From contig NC_091281.1 of NCBI RefSeq assembly GCF_042100115.1, positions 1,364,001-1,428,000 on the forward strand: a DNA stretch of 64,000 nucleotides. Reading direction: 5' to 3'. Below, piece by piece: positions 22,401 to 35,167 of this stretch. The notes below the pieces were generated by a model, which saw only the letters and a program-made list of their open reading frames with translations, made no database searches and was not told the origin of the DNA. Position 1 is the first letter of the stretch. The number at the start of each line of letters is the position of its first letter. The translations under genes were made by a program, and so were the position numbers. Source of the DNA: Alternaria dauci. Its lineage: Eukaryota; Ascomycota; Dothideomycetes; Pleosporales; Pleosporaceae.

Positions 22401-25400
22401 ATGTGACTTGTCTGCGAGAATGACCAAGTTTCTGGTTTCTCGTCCGTCTTTGGTGCACATGACACGTGGTGGAGGACGACTTCGCTGTCGGACTCCAAGG
22501 AACCGTCACCAGCCGGAGACGGGTCTGCGTGAGTGCGAGAGATTGTGCACAAATCGCCGAATACCTGTGCTTCGGGCTCGCACGGGAATTTGGAAACCTT
22601 GCCATTCTGGGTAAGGATTGCGGTCTTTCCTTCTTCTCTGCATTGTCCTGAAAGCGCTTAGGCGGCCTCGTACTCGCCTGTCCACCACTAAACGAACACT
22701 ATTCGTTGGGTCGTCAACATGTGAAATCCCATGGTTACCTAGCGTACGAAAGCAAGGCTGAATTGAAATGAGTCGACAGGTGCCATGTGGGGTCGCCTTG
22801 GAAAGGTCAGTGGCTGACAGCGATAACGTGGTGTGCGCTGTACGCTACGGAGCGTTAACAACGTTCAACTCGAAATACAAACTTAATCGTACAATTCCAA
22901 GATCGACCAAGATCAACGGTGGTGGAGCTCCAAGGGCGTTATTACCGACAGAACGACCGTTGGGGACCGCGCAAAAGGATGGACAGAGTGCTTAGCGGCT
23001 TGCGATAGTTACCGGCGCTAAAACGTCCTGTCAAAGCTTTAGCAGTAGACAGTTTATGCGTTTAGTTACGTCCAGCGGGCCCTGCTCTTTGGCTGACAAA
23101 GCGGCAAGGGAGGCATACCTTTCGTAACGATCCTCGTGGGCGGTGCACCAGCCCGAGCGTGATGTGCGACTCCCTACTGCACACGACTAAGTGGCGCGAG
23201 CGTTTCAACAATCAAAGTCAGAGCATGTTTTGCGAGTAGAATACGTGTCGTGAATCACGATGGGGGCTACCCAAACCTGCGTTCTGAAATTATCGCATGC
23301 AAAATACTAAGGCGGAGCTGGTGGCCTTGCTGGATGGCTGCCTGCTGGTGGCATGGGGCCCAGAATAGCATCGTGAAATGGGCAAGAGAACGAGATACGG
23401 TTGGGCCCGCGAAGAAAGCCTGTGCCACTGGCCGTTTCACACCAGCCTCTCACAATGCTTTCCACCAAGTAGCGTCGGACTCCACTCCGCGCCGCGACTC
23501 CTTCGCGTTCTGCACGTGACGAAAAACCGGTCACCGAGTGCCCGCAGTTATCGTGAGTGGCTAGATTGCTTTCAGTATGCTGAAGAGCGTACCGTGTTGT
23601 AGCGAAGACGTAGTGAGGCGTCTCGTGGCGCGGAATGCGTACCGACTGATCCACAGGCTTCTTGAGCTAGATATGCAGTTGTAGTGCACAATAACAGAGC
23701 ATACGTGGATACTTTCCTGTATCATTTCAAATATGAGTTATGTGTACATGACTTGCGAGGCGTCATGCTGCGTAGGCACAGTCACGCAGCCCCACGGCTA
23801 GAGGCTGAATCCCACGAGGCGCAGGCGTCGCAATATGATTCCGGATAAGGCAAATTGCTCTCGCATGTAGGATTCCTTGAGGTGTATGTGCGATACCTAT
23901 GACGCTGCTGCACCTCGCAAGCTTGTGAAATAAACGCGTTGTGTGGAAGCGATATGGTTGGCTCCTGTTCGGAACTCGTCTTGGCTGGCTCAGGTTCACA
24001 TCGTTACGCCGCAGGCGCGTAGGGTTGCATCGGTGGGAAGCCTGACCGGTAGCTGAGAGATAGGCTTGTTTGCGCGAATGTCAATGGAGGAGAAAATGTT
24101 AGTCGGCGAGATCAAGTCGGAGTTCGTGGGCTTTGAATCAGGCTTGTGGCTGCCATCGGACCATCCGGTGACTCGGGGCTGTTTGGGGGACCGCGGGGTA
24201 GATGCGATGACGATTGTTCAGAGATCAACATTTCCTAGTACTCGACGGCGCATTACCTGAATTGGTAGATTCAGCGACTGATGCAACTATCGCAAGACGC
24301 GCAACTTGCAAACTATTTGACTAGTGCCGCTGTATGCGTTGTGTTTGCTCTTTTCGAGTACCCGTGTTCTTTGTAGTCACCCTGCATGTTGGGGACAACG
24401 CGCAGGTGTGTACCAGTGCGCGCCCTTGAAATGGAAACAATAATCTATCCATTCGCAGCGACAATGCAATGGGAATCTTTTCTCTACAACTACCATTCAT
24501 GAACGAGGCGCGTTGCATGATCAATAATCCTACTTCTCCATGTAGTGCAGAACCTTAAAGGGAGAGATGAACACGGATGGCAGCTTTCTGATAGAGAGAG
24601 ACGTGGTGTGTTCGGTTCAAAGTCCGTGATGCTGTAGCAATGTTGAGCAATCTCCCATATAACAACCAAAACCCCATACTGATTTGTCAAGACTGATGCA
24701 ATGCAGCGATCCCAGCCTCGTTTGGTCAGCTGTTTCGTTCAGCCCTATCATTGCCCGCACTCCATACATATTCTAGAAGTGCTGCAGAAGCAAGTAACAA
24801 GCACCTTCAATACAGCTTGGGCTGAGTAATTCACTCCGGTACTTACGAGGTAGTTTCGTTATATAGTTGCTTAGGAGTAGCGTCCAATGATAGGCTGTGA
24901 TGTGGTGGGCCCTTGTCTGAAAACCAGAAAGTTGCGCCATTTGGGCATGCAGTGTGTCGAGCTGCACCCTCGGGTCCGCTACGTGACTTTAAATCCGACT
25001 CTGACATGCTGATAAATGATGCTGCCTACGTTGGCACTCTCGAAAGAGGAGTCATACTGGAAGATCTTCGTGCTCTCCGTCCATACCGCGGATGAATCAG
25101 CATTCTGGACCTGTGCAGTGGAGAGCATGTTTCCCCAAGTTCCACGTTTGCAGTGTGTCAGGGTCAGCGCCATGCCAAAGTCCAACGGTAGAGTCCCTGC
25201 GTGGCGGTCGGGAAGCGGATCTCCGTATGACGATCATGGTATGATTTCAGTGTATGTTTACGGAATCACGGCATACTCACTCAAATGGGAGATGACCCCC
25301 AGTGTCGAAGCAAGCCACTCAGTAGCGACTTATACCAAGCGTCGGCATAGCCGATCTTTTGTTTGTTCAGGAAAGGCGCACAAGTTGAATTGTTTGCTCT

Positions 25401-28400
25401 CACAGGACTGTGTAACGGGCGGGCATGTTCAGACCAAAGACATAGCGAGTCGTGCGCATTGTACCAACATCGCTTCTGTGGTTCTGCTCGGTTCAGACTT
25501 TCTTGGTCTGCAGCACACCTTTACGCCCGAGCGCTTCGAAGATCGGCTCGCAGTACGGGCGTGAACGGGGGCCTCGAAGGATTCATTCAGGGATCTTACC
25601 GTTCCCGCGAGAACGGCTGAACGGTCAGGAAAGGCAAGTCTCCTTCTTGGCACGGAAACGCCTTCAAGCCTCGACGGCGATGGGGCTAGAAGCGTCGCTT
25701 CGCAGTTTTGTGGCCTCGAATGCGCCAATGCTGTAAAACTGAGCCGAAGCGTGTCGAGATGATGCTAGCTCTTGATTGCATGTGTTTCGACCCACGGACC
25801 TGAGACGACAATGCTGCGGCTGGTTGTAACCCTCCACTCTCAGAGTGTGGGTGTCTGCCTTGAGCTGCATGATGACGGAAGCGAGCGCGTATTATGGCTG
25901 CACACGTTGCTTTAAGAAAGATCAAAGGCCGAGACCTTTTGTTGCCATTCTGCCACGAGGTGTGACCTCTGCGTGCGGAAGCACCGCGCTGGCGACACCG
26001 TCCGTGTGCAAGGCGACCAATGGTTATCGGTGAACAGGGTAGTGGATAATAACGGGCGCTTGGGTATACAGGAACTCTCTAAGCGAGCATGCTCGATTCT
26101 GCGCAATACGCGACAAATGCGGCACTGATCTTGCTGTCCACGATGAGATATGGAAATGATGTTCGGTGAATTCAGCGACAAATGGCAAGAGTAGCGGTAG
26201 GCTTTCCCACCACGCTGGTCGTTCCTTGCTACCGGGTACGCCCTGCTGCCGGTGAGCTTGATACTGTGCGAGATGGTCGCATACACGGACGTTTACAGAG
26301 TGCCCCTCACCAAGTTGTGGTGTGCTCGACGAACGGCAGTTGTCACAGTCTTTTGCTCTGGTGTTACCGCAGCGCACGGCTAGAAGAATCGCAGTGGGCA
26401 CATGGAGAAGGGTTCATGCGTCGCATGGTTGCTAAACCAATGATGGTGTTTCAGGTGCTGGACTGTGTGCGTCGTAGGGCTGTAGGGCTGCGACAGAGGG
26501 GTGAATGAGTTACTGTCATGGGGAAAGTGGCTTGACTTGGCACAGCGGCCGCTAAATATAGGCCATCTCCTCCTGCGACGAATGAGCGCGTTTGTCGGCT
26601 GCATGCTGCAGAAATGCTTCTTGCTTTTCGCGATAAATATGGAAGGGACAACATTAGCACAGTGACTACCCTCCGAGAATCGTCGTCTGAAGATATTGGG
26701 GTAGTAACATGGCATCGAGAGCGTGTATGGCGAGTGACGGGTTAGTATGTTTTGGTATCGAGCAACATGCTCATGTTGGTAATGTTGCACTCGCTGTACA
26801 ATTACTCAGCACATACTCGTCTTGGGCATACACCCGGCCAAGCGCAGCAGTATACCAAGGTATGCTGGTAGCCAACCCGTTGTTACGGCTCCAGGTGAAA
26901 TCACATGACCTTTTGCAGCATCCACGTCTTTCAGGTAGTTATTGCGTACAGCGGTGAGATTTGCCCGGGATGCCCGATGGAACGGTCGCACAGTGCCCCG
27001 AAGAGGAAGTTGATTGGTCTTAGTGGTTGTTCGACCAATCACAGCTCAAGTCAAGAACCGCTAACAGGGATCCCGAACGCCGCTAGCCTTCTGGGGTGTA
27101 CGCGTGGGTCTATCCGCCTAGCAGACTCACCGTCGGAACGACTTCAACTTCTATGTCGCTTTCTCACGACTTGAATATCCGCCTAGAAAAGTATGCGTTT
27201 CAGCTACCGTGGACCGATCATGAGCTTGGCTATGCACTGCGCGGTTTAAGTGCTGCCAGGCATTCCTGCGGTGTGCCATCCGTCACCGTAGCATGGTAGT
27301 GTCCCAAACGGTGTGGACCATTTCAGTTTGTGCGCTACAACGACAAGCCGACTCGGTGCATGGGGTCAAAAGAAGACATGTAGGTAATGCTGGTCAAGCT
27401 GGGGTTCCTGACGCTCGTTAGTGCGCAGAGCACCGCTTCACGTTTGAGAAACTCCGCCATTAGGGCGTAACTCAGCCATGCTAGACGAGAGAGTATTTCC
27501 AAGCAGGCATCTGCAGCGACAGAATGATTCAGATGTTCCGAGGCTGTGCCTCGACAGCCAGTCCATCTTGCTTGAAGCGAAGAGTGAGTGAAAATGGCTT
27601 GGTGCGATGCTGATGTACATTGGCAAGCGCCTGCGGGAAGGAAGAGTCTCCCGGCACCACGAAGTTGGGAGTATAGTGTACCAGGAAAGCTTGCCGAGTC
27701 TGGATATCAGAGCGGGTGGGCGACTCCAGCGGCCCACGACACCGTTAGCCTGTCTTCTGGGTTCACGTTGCTGACCCGGTGTCGGGCTAAAAGGTACATT
27801 CTGCATATATCCGACCCATTTGCCCTGACGAGCCGAAACGGTCCCCATTTAGGTTCGTTGAGACATGCCCAATCAGAGAGCCGAATGGGCAATGTCAGTG
27901 CCCTCTGAGCCAACTCGTGCAGTCACAACAGCTGCAACACTGTCGGTAAACATGTCCCCTGTCGGTATCTGAACGATGCTAGACGACTGCTACAGCTGAA
28001 CGTCTGATAACAAAGTGGGGAATGTCTCTAAAGCGCGGGGATATGAGCTCCAATGTTCGAGGCGTGTCGCTCTAGACAGGCTCAGAGCCCCACACATGAC
28101 GAGACTAGAATCGAACCGAGCAGCGCTACAAGAGTAGCTGAGGTCGAGGTCGCAACACGTGTAGCATATTGACATGCCCTCTTTCCTCTTTGATGGATAG
28201 CGCAAGCGAGCCACTGTGATCGACGTTGAGCCAACGCGTGTGTCTCAGTCGTGTTGTTCGAATTTGACTCGATTCGCCGCTCCTATGGTTGTATATCGGC
28301 CCGCGCAATCTCCATGCTCTATGCAATGGCAATGGTACCAACAGCACCAAGCCATATAGCGCACGCGCGGACTGGCCCCTAGTGAGGGCTGAAGATGTTT

Positions 28401-29497
28401 GATATTCGCCCATGACCAGCCAGGGATCAACGGGACAAGGTACGTTCATATCTGAGCGGATAATGGCGCCCCCATGCATGGAACTGGCGAGTGATTTCCC
28501 GCCAGTCGCCGTGTGGACCGAAAGCACGGCGCCTGTAGTGGGTGTATGTGAAACAGAGATGGACGATGCAATGTCAAAGGATACCACGTGATAGCGCTAT
28601 GTAGTGCCAGGCCATCATCCAAGACTCGTCGACGACGAGTATAAAAAGTTGACAAGGAGAAGCAGTCATGAAACGGTACCATGGTGGTATCAAGGTATTC
28701 TTGGATATCTTACAATGGCGGCTCAGTGAAGGCGCAGCTACGGAAGGCGCAAAGCCTTCAAGCCTCGAGCGCCGGGCGTAGGGCGTACCGTTGGAAATAA
28801 CGGCAACAAACCGCTAACAGCGGATTTTGCCAGCAACAGGCGGGTTCAAGGCATGTCTGGCGTGTATGGTAGTGTTTGCAGAGGATAGAGTTTCAATAGT
28901 GATTGGCTTTTGCTGCGTCGTGGGTGGAAACAATGCATGGCTAAGCTTTGGGCTGACTGCCTCTTTTCGCACTTGGGCCCAGAACTCACCGACACTGCAG
29001 TAAGGTGCTGATGCGGCTGCGGAAGAATATGGGACAGTGCGTAGGGCTGGTGGGATGCTATGCTGTTGTTCCAAGTGGATGTCTGGGGCTCAACGAGTGG
29101 TGGCGCTGTCGCAGCAGGGTACTTTACTTGGGTACCGCGTTACAAAGCAGACTAAGAGGGTGGGAACGGCTGGGTCGCTGCCCTGGTGCTAGCTGGATGC
29201 AGGATATGGTCCTGATACAGCAGGCTTCCTAAATCCCACGATGGAGTGCGGGAGAGTCGGTGTCGAGTAGCTGTCGGAGCTGTCGGAATGCTAAGGGAAA
29301 CGGGGACGAGTCGCGGTGTGCCAGGCCGTCAAAGACGTTGCGCATGCACAACGGCGCAGTGGGGAGCAGCCAATGGCGGCGGGCAATGGACGGGTGTGAT
29401 GATCTGGTGTGAGCCGGTCAAGGCGTAATTTACCCACGGCAGCGAGACGTCTGCATTTGTTTGCAGAGGGGTATCGCATTCGCCTGTGCTCATGGCC

Positions 29498-29516
29498 GTC
29501 GTCGTCGTCGTCGTCG
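29498..29516. repeat. Trinucleotide microsatellite (GTC)n
   Basis: About six tandem GTC units in the gene-empty block. No gene model contains it. Confidence 0.8.
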
Positions 29517-29794
29517 CCCTCATCTTGACCCGCGTCGTGAGTTCTGGCCCCCATGCCGTGTGCGGGCGGGCATACGGCGCAGTGGACTGACCAAGCTTGT
29601 GCCTTCGGACGAGAGCCGACGCGTGATGATAGCGAGTCCTCGCAAGACGTCGACGCATGCGGGAGAGCATACGCACACGCCGCACGCAGGGACGGAGTTA
29701 ATGACAGACCCGGCGCCGCGTGAGGTTCAGTGACGGGGCACCGACAGGCCCCGGGGTCATAGGGCTGTCTGTGATGTGCAATGCGCCAGCAGCC

Positions 29795-29855
29795 AGGGTA
29801 GCAGAGGAGCAGGGGAGCAGGGGAGCAGGGGAGCAGGGTAGCAGGGGGAGCAGGG
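29795..29855. repeat. Octanucleotide minisatellite (GGGGAGCA)n
   Basis: About seven imperfect copies of an 8-nt G-rich unit with A/T variants and one 9-nt copy. The period is not a multiple of three, so it is not coding. The run of G tracts could form a G-quadruplex on this strand. Confidence 0.8.
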
Positions 29856-30210
29856 TTGGTGGGGACGCGACAGGGGAGGTCGAGAGAGGACATGGGATCA
29901 GGACACCGCTCCCCAGTAGAGGGTTTTGGTTTCGATACACTGCCAGCCCGACGCTTCCGTGCCCTCAGCTGCCAGTCTGCCCGTCCCTCACTGGCCCGCG
30001 GCCACTCGGCGCTAGCGCCCATACTAAATTTACAAGACCGCAGTCGGTGAAAGTACACCAGCTAGGGTTTTGCTCCAAATCGTACCAAATTGAGAAATGC
30101 TCGAGCCTGCATCGCGTAGCCCAGGGTACATACGAGGGCCTGAAGCTGGGGACCAACACTAGCCAGTCTGTGCTCCACAAGAACGACTGCGGACGTAGAC
30201 AAGACGGCCA

Positions 30211-30220
30211 GATAAATATA
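30211..30220 (+). promoter_or_regulatory. TATA-like element before the bZIP gene
   Basis: GATAAATATA lies about 130 nt upstream of the ATG at 30347 and is followed by a long pyrimidine-rich tract (about 30290-30338), the usual layout near fungal transcription starts. Confidence 0.35.
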
Positions 30221-30346
30221 CAGTCCTCCCCGAGTGCCAGAGCCTCTCATCATCCCACTGATAACCAGACACATCCCACTCTATAACCACCATCCTTCTC
30301 TCATTCCTCCATCCTCTATTCCTCCTTCCCTTGTTCCAGTGTGTAA

Positions 30347-31151
30347 ATGTCTCCCACATCTACCATCACCATGCACAGACACGCTGCCTACCCATATGCC
30401 AACCCGGCGCCCACCACGACAAGATACTCGGGCACCTCGTCAGCCTTCTCTGCCTCAGCAAACCCCAACGAAGACTGGACCAAGATTTCAGATCTCGCCG
30501 AGCGCAGGCGGATACAGAACCGCATTGCCCAACGCAACTACCGCAAGAAGCTCAAGAAGAGGCTCGAAGACTTGGTGAGTTCCCGTGCTACCACGCCTCG
30601 TACCCGCTCGGAACAGCGTACTAATCGGGTTGCAGGAGCGTCGTGCTGCCTCGAGCTCAGCTTCACCTGAGCAGAAGCCTGCCGAGCTGCAGCCACCACA
30701 GCGATCCCCGCGCCAGGAGTTTCCTTCTCCGTCGTCTTCGGAATCCTCGTACACCACCCCACCTGCCGAGGATCGCATGTTCTCGCACCAGTACACACGC
30801 CAGCTTTCCACCAGCCCACCTCCCTTTTCCGTAGCGTCGTATTCGTCGGCATACCCAGCCCCGGATGCGGTTGCCTACTCAATGCCGTACTCGACTTCGC
30901 CTTACCACACAATACCCACGACGCTCACACCGGAGATGCCAAGCTACACTTACCTGCCCCCGCCTCACTCGTCGTCGTACTCTACTGGCCTACCAAGCCT
31001 TGTGCCGAGCATGAAGAACGAGTACTACGCCGACGAAGATACGAGTCCCTTTGGCGTGGGCTACGCAGCCATTTGCGGCAACGACATGCTACCACCACAC
31101 TCGTACGCAGACTCTGTAAGGATCCCTACTCGCCAACCCTACTATGCATAA
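30347..31151 (+). CDS. bZIP transcription factor with short zipper
   Basis: Nuclear DNA-binding protein of 247 residues. Exon 1 is 30347-30574, the intron is 30575-30635 (gtgagt donor, ctaat branch, tgcag acceptor, phase 0), and exon 2 is 30636-31151. The basic region is ERRRIQNRIAQRNYRKKLKK (about 52-71), with the invariant Asn and Arg of NRIAQRNYR. The intron sits just after this region. Immediately after RLEDLERRA the sequence turns Ser/Pro-rich, so the leucine zipper is hardly one or two heptads. The C-terminal part is rich in Ser, Tyr and Pro and ends in a Tyr-rich tail, possibly an activation domain. Such short-zipper bZIPs occur widely in Pezizomycotina. Target genes cannot be read. 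Confidence 0.88.
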
Positions 31152-31853
31152 ACGCCCGACCTTTGCACTCGCTGCCGCTGCTACTACTTGGACGAGCAAC
31201 CACTGACGGCCGCCGGTAGACGACACTGGCTTTTGACTTGCCAACGACGCCACGGCCACCTCCGTTGCATGCGCTCTCTACCATGTGAGGCAGCGACGGT
31301 GGTGCACGGGCTTTGACTACTCTTCTCTGCGAGACACTGTCTCTCTCTTTTGTGTTTATAGTAGAGATTTTTTTTATTTGTTCTGCATTTCAGCGATTGG
31401 TCGTGTTTTAGCAAAGGTCCCTCGCTTGACCAAGGGAATTTGGAGTTTGTGGCGTTACCCATCTCTTCACTGAGATTGTTGTGTCATGACTGGGGACGAA
31501 GCTCGCTAGGATAGGTAGCCCCCGAGCCAGTGCGAGCCAGTGGTAGGACCGCACAGGAATGAATATATTCTTACCTACTCGAGCGTTGTTTCTGTCTGAC
31601 TTTGGAGATGTGCATGAAATGGGCAAGTGATGGGCAATGTGCAAGCAGCAGTGAGTGGTGAAGAGGGCGAGGAAAGCGCCATGGGCAGTGAGATCATAGC
31701 TTCTTTTCCCGCGCGTGCTCCGCCGCCAGCTCCGCCAGCTCTGCCAAGCCCCCTCGCGACGCGTCGTACCTTCCAGACCCGCGTGGGCAACGTCAGCGAC
31801 AAACCCCGATTGCGACCCACGACGACGACGGCGACTTCTTCCACGACTCCCAC
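31152..31853. other. Intergenic, ORC1 promoter
   Basis: About 0.7 kb between the bZIP stop and the ORC1 start, both on the plus strand. Frames are open through the last 200 nt, but they lack protein-like features and run out of frame with ORC1. Confidence 0.35.
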
Positions 31854-34515
31854 ATGGCGCCCACGAAGCGCTCGCGTGTCGACAAGGCACGACAATACCT
31901 CGCGGGCGGCGCAGTGTTCCGCGAAGACTCGGACGACGAGCTTGGCTATGAAGACCACCCCTGGGAGTGGATCTACGACGACGACACCATCGACGATGCG
32001 CAGCCAGAGCAGAAAGCCTCGCCAAGAAAGAGAAAAGCTGCGCCTTCAGTGCCCGCAAAGCGCATCGTCGGTGCGCGCATGGGCAGCTTCAAGTGCCGCG
32101 TGGGCGATGCCGTGCTGCTCAAGGCAGAGGGCAACCAGGCATGGGTGGGCATCATCTGCGAGCTGTACGAGGACCCAGACGACGACGACCACGAGAAAAT
32201 GGCAAAGTTCCTGTGGTTCTCGTCCGAAAAGGAGATCCGCAACCAGAGCAAAAAGCGTTCCGACTTTCTTCCCGTACGTACGCTTTTCGGCCGTATGCCA
32301 GAATTATGCACACTGACATTCGCCAGAACGAGCTCTACATATCCGCTGCATTCGACGACAACCCCTTGGCCTCGATCAACGGCACTGCCAAGATCTTCTC
32401 CCTGGATCGATTTCAGGAGTTGTATCCGACCGGCGTCAAGAAGAACTCGAAAGACTACGGCAAGGTCTTTGTCTGCCAGCGGGGCTGCAATACGCGCACG
32501 ACCACCTACACTCGAGAATTTAAATGGGAAGACGTATACAAAGACGCCAAGGACATCCTAACATTGGTCGATCTTGTGGAGACGCAGACCAAAGCCACTA
32601 GGAGAACTGCCGGTGCTCGTCCTAACAAGCAACAGCAGCCCGACTTGGACCAGTTCGTGGTCCCTGACTCAGACCTTGACGACTTACCAAAGACTCCACG
32701 GAAGCGCCGGAAAATTAATGAAGCGGCCACCCCCACATCGACCAGGAAAAGCCCGGCTGCCAGGAAGTTCCTTACTCCAACACACAAGCGGATAGTCATC
32801 AAGAAGCAGTTGGAGTTCACACCGCTTGGTACACGCGTGCTCGACCCTTCGGCCCTAAACTCACCATTCCAGATCGCGCGGAACCAACTCCATGTGTCCT
32901 CGGTACCTGCCGCGCTCCCCTGTCGCGAAGAGGAGTTCTCTACCGTCTATAGCCATTTGGACGCGGCCATCACGGACGGCTCGGGCTCCTGCATCTACAT
33001 CTCGGGCACGCCTGGTACAGGCAAGACCGCAACTGTACGCGAGGTCGTTGCCCAACTGCAAGCCTCAGTTCAAGCCGAGGAGTTGGACGACTTCATATTT
33101 GTTGAGATCAATGGCATGAAGGTCACGGACCCCCACCAATCATACTCGCTGCTGTGGCAGGCATTGCGCGGCGACCGGCTGAGCCCGTCACATGCACTCG
33201 AGTTGCTAGAACGGGAGTTTTCCACCCCTAGTCCGCGTCGGGTACCTTGCGTCGTCTTGATGGACGAGCTCGACCAACTCGTTACAAAGAACCAGTCCGT
33301 CATGTACAATTTCTTCAACTGGCCCAGCCTGCGGCACAGCAGATTAATCGTCCTCGCTGTAGCCAACACCATGGACCTGCCCGAGCGAACCTTGAGTAAT
33401 AAGATCAGCAGTCGCCTAGGTATGTCCCAGCTAGCATAGCGATCCTTTCAGGAACGCCCCACGCGTTTGGCAGCCTTCGATCCCCCTCATCAAAAGAAAG
33501 GAAGAGAAAAAAAATCACGCTTCGATATCAAAAGGAGAGGCCGATGCCCTCCAACGATCTGCGTATCACTTTGATGCTATCGGTGCGACTTGAATCGCCC
33601 GGTATGGCCGTTATTTGACAGACACGAGCTAACACGCATATTCTAGGCCTAACACGCATCACCTTCCCAGGCTACACACATGACCAGCTAATGCAAATTA
33701 TTCAGTCTCGACTTGAAGGTGTACCCGGCAACATTGTACACCCTGACGCCGTTCAGTTCGCTGCACGCAAGGTGGCAGCTGTTAGCGGCGATGCGCGACG
33801 CGCGTTAGACATTTGCAGACGCGCCGTAGAAATCGCCGAAACGGAGACGATATCGCAGGACCGGGACGATGAGGCGCAGCCAGCTACCCCCAGTAGGACC
33901 GGTCGGGGTGACAAAGAAAATCTGCCACACAATTCTCGGTCAATTAAAGGTACCGGAGATCCGGATGGTCGGTCAAAAGATCGGGCGGGGCGGAAAGGTA
34001 TAGTTACTATGGCGACGATCAAACAGGCAATCAACGAGGCTACAAGTAGCCCCCTGCAGCAAGCACTACGGGCTCTACCGTTGGCGTCCAAGGTATTCCT
34101 TGCGGCACTCTTGGCACGGATCCGCAGGTCGGGCATTGGCGAAGCGATCCTGGGAGACGTTGTCGATGAAGCCAAACGGTTGGGGCTCATGAGTCAGTTG
34201 CTGCCAGTGCACGATTACATACTCGCCCCTGAAGACGGCAGTAGTGAAATGATGAACGGCGTAGCGCAGTCTACTACGCCGTCAAAGAACAGAGACGCTC
34301 TCGCTAACTTTGGCTCGAAACAGTCGGACCCCAAGGCAGCGAGAGCACTCGGTCTTGCACTTGCAGCCACTGAGCTCGCAGAGGCTGGCATTATAGGCGT
34401 AGAGGCCCGACATGGCGAGCGAGTTGGCCGCGTGAGGCTTGGCGTTGGTGAAGATGAAGTGCGACTTGCACTAGGCGATGATGAGACCGTCCGTGGCTTA
34501 GGTTTCGGTGCGTGA
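31854..34515 (+). CDS. ORC1: Origin recognition complex subunit 1
   Basis: Largest ORC subunit (793 residues); with Cdc6 it loads the MCM helicase at replication origins in the nucleus. Exons are 31854-32273, 32327-33419 and 33647-34515. The first intron is 53 nt; the second is 227 nt, unusually long here. A BAH domain spans roughly residues 70-210. A basic linker with KTPRKRRKI follows and may be a nuclear localisation signal. The AAA+ domain has Walker A GTPGTGKT at 367-374 and Walker B VVLMDELD (453-456), with sensor IVLAVANTMDLPER. The long splice restores SSRLGLTRITFPGYTHDQL, the expected AAA+ lid junction. A winged-helix end follows after an Asp/Lys-rich insert. The ATG at 31854 is the first in this frame after a stop-rich leader. 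Confidence 0.95.
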
Positions 34516-34783
34516 TGCATTCATTCGCTGCCCCTCCTTGCATTTGTCCATGACCCCACCACAGCAAATTCTAGAAGGCTGGTGTGTCCATGGCATAATT
34601 CAATCAGCAAAGCGCAGTCGGCGCTCTTAATATCCAACATCTGTATACCTTTAGCAACCACGTAATATATCCCTCAGGGCCTGACGCCCGATTCTGCACT
34701 TTATTTCTTATCTTGCGAATGATGCGATGAAGCCAATCAACGTTGCAGCCAAAGTGCATCGCTCAATGAACTGTGCCACAGAC

Positions 34784-35107
34784 TTATCGGACAATCGTAA
34801 CAGCTCCGGGCCGCTGATCGGGACTGTCCAACGAACCAGATCGTTGCATATGATATTTTAGCCGTCCCCAGCCGTTCCAGACCATGAGCCTGCGTGGGCG
34901 CTGCCATGCCCCACGGGCACCACCCACGTCCTTGTCGTACAACACCAACTCGAAGAGAAAGCCGTTACAGCGCAGAACTAGCCATTCAATGCCATGATTG
35001 CGCAGCTGCTTTTTCCACGTATAGCCCAGCGCCTCAATAACTTCTGTTCCGTCTGCCTTCTCTTCGAGGCGTAGTGCCGGACAAACATTATGCATTGAGG
35101 CGTGCAT
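34784..35107 (-). CDS. Hypothetical small protein (doubtful)
   Basis: An uninterrupted frame of 107 codons from an ATG at 35107. Its composition is protein-like, with alternating hydrophobic and charged residues (for example GIEWLVLRCNGFLFELVLY) and no low complexity. It has no signal peptide and I know no family for it. The frame stays open upstream as far as the GCTT repeat but without another ATG. It could be a real small gene, one exon of a longer one, or chance. Confidence 0.3.
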   Translation of the reverse strand: MHASMHNVCPALRLEEKADGTEVIEALGYTWKKQLRNHGIEWLVLRCNGFLFELVLYDKDVGGARGAWQRPRRLMVWNGWGRLKYHMQRSGSLDSPDQRPGAVTIVR

Positions 35108-35148
35108 GAAGCAGGATTCACAATCGCGTAACACCTCCGCTGTTGGGG

Positions 35149-35167
35149 GCTTGCTTGCTTGCTTGCT
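35149..35167. repeat. Tetranucleotide microsatellite (GCTT)n
   Basis: Nearly five tandem copies of GCTT in intergenic DNA, just upstream of the doubtful ORF at 34784-35107. Confidence 0.75.

Larger units (their letters stand above)
19467..30346. other. 10.9-kb stretch with no supported gene
   Basis: The largest empty block of the window. Many frames of 60-190 codons exist on both strands, but none shows a domain, signal peptide or plausible exon chain. Base composition looks balanced rather than AT-rich, so strong repeat-induced point mutation is not evident. I found no terminal inverted repeats, transposase or reverse-transcriptase motifs by eye. Short tandem repeats cluster near 29.5-29.9 kb. 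The last 300 nt contain the promoter of the bZIP gene. Confidence 0.45.

Noticed and set aside
29291..30058. A 255-codon minus-strand frame rich in Pro, Ala and Arg
   Set aside because: It crosses the 8-nt tandem repeat and has low-complexity composition with no domain or ATG context; it is best explained as GC-rich chance.
19467..30346. RIP-mutated transposon remnant
   Set aside because: No AT-rich shift or TpA excess is evident by eye, and no transposase or reverse-transcriptase motif was seen. A computed RIP index would settle this.
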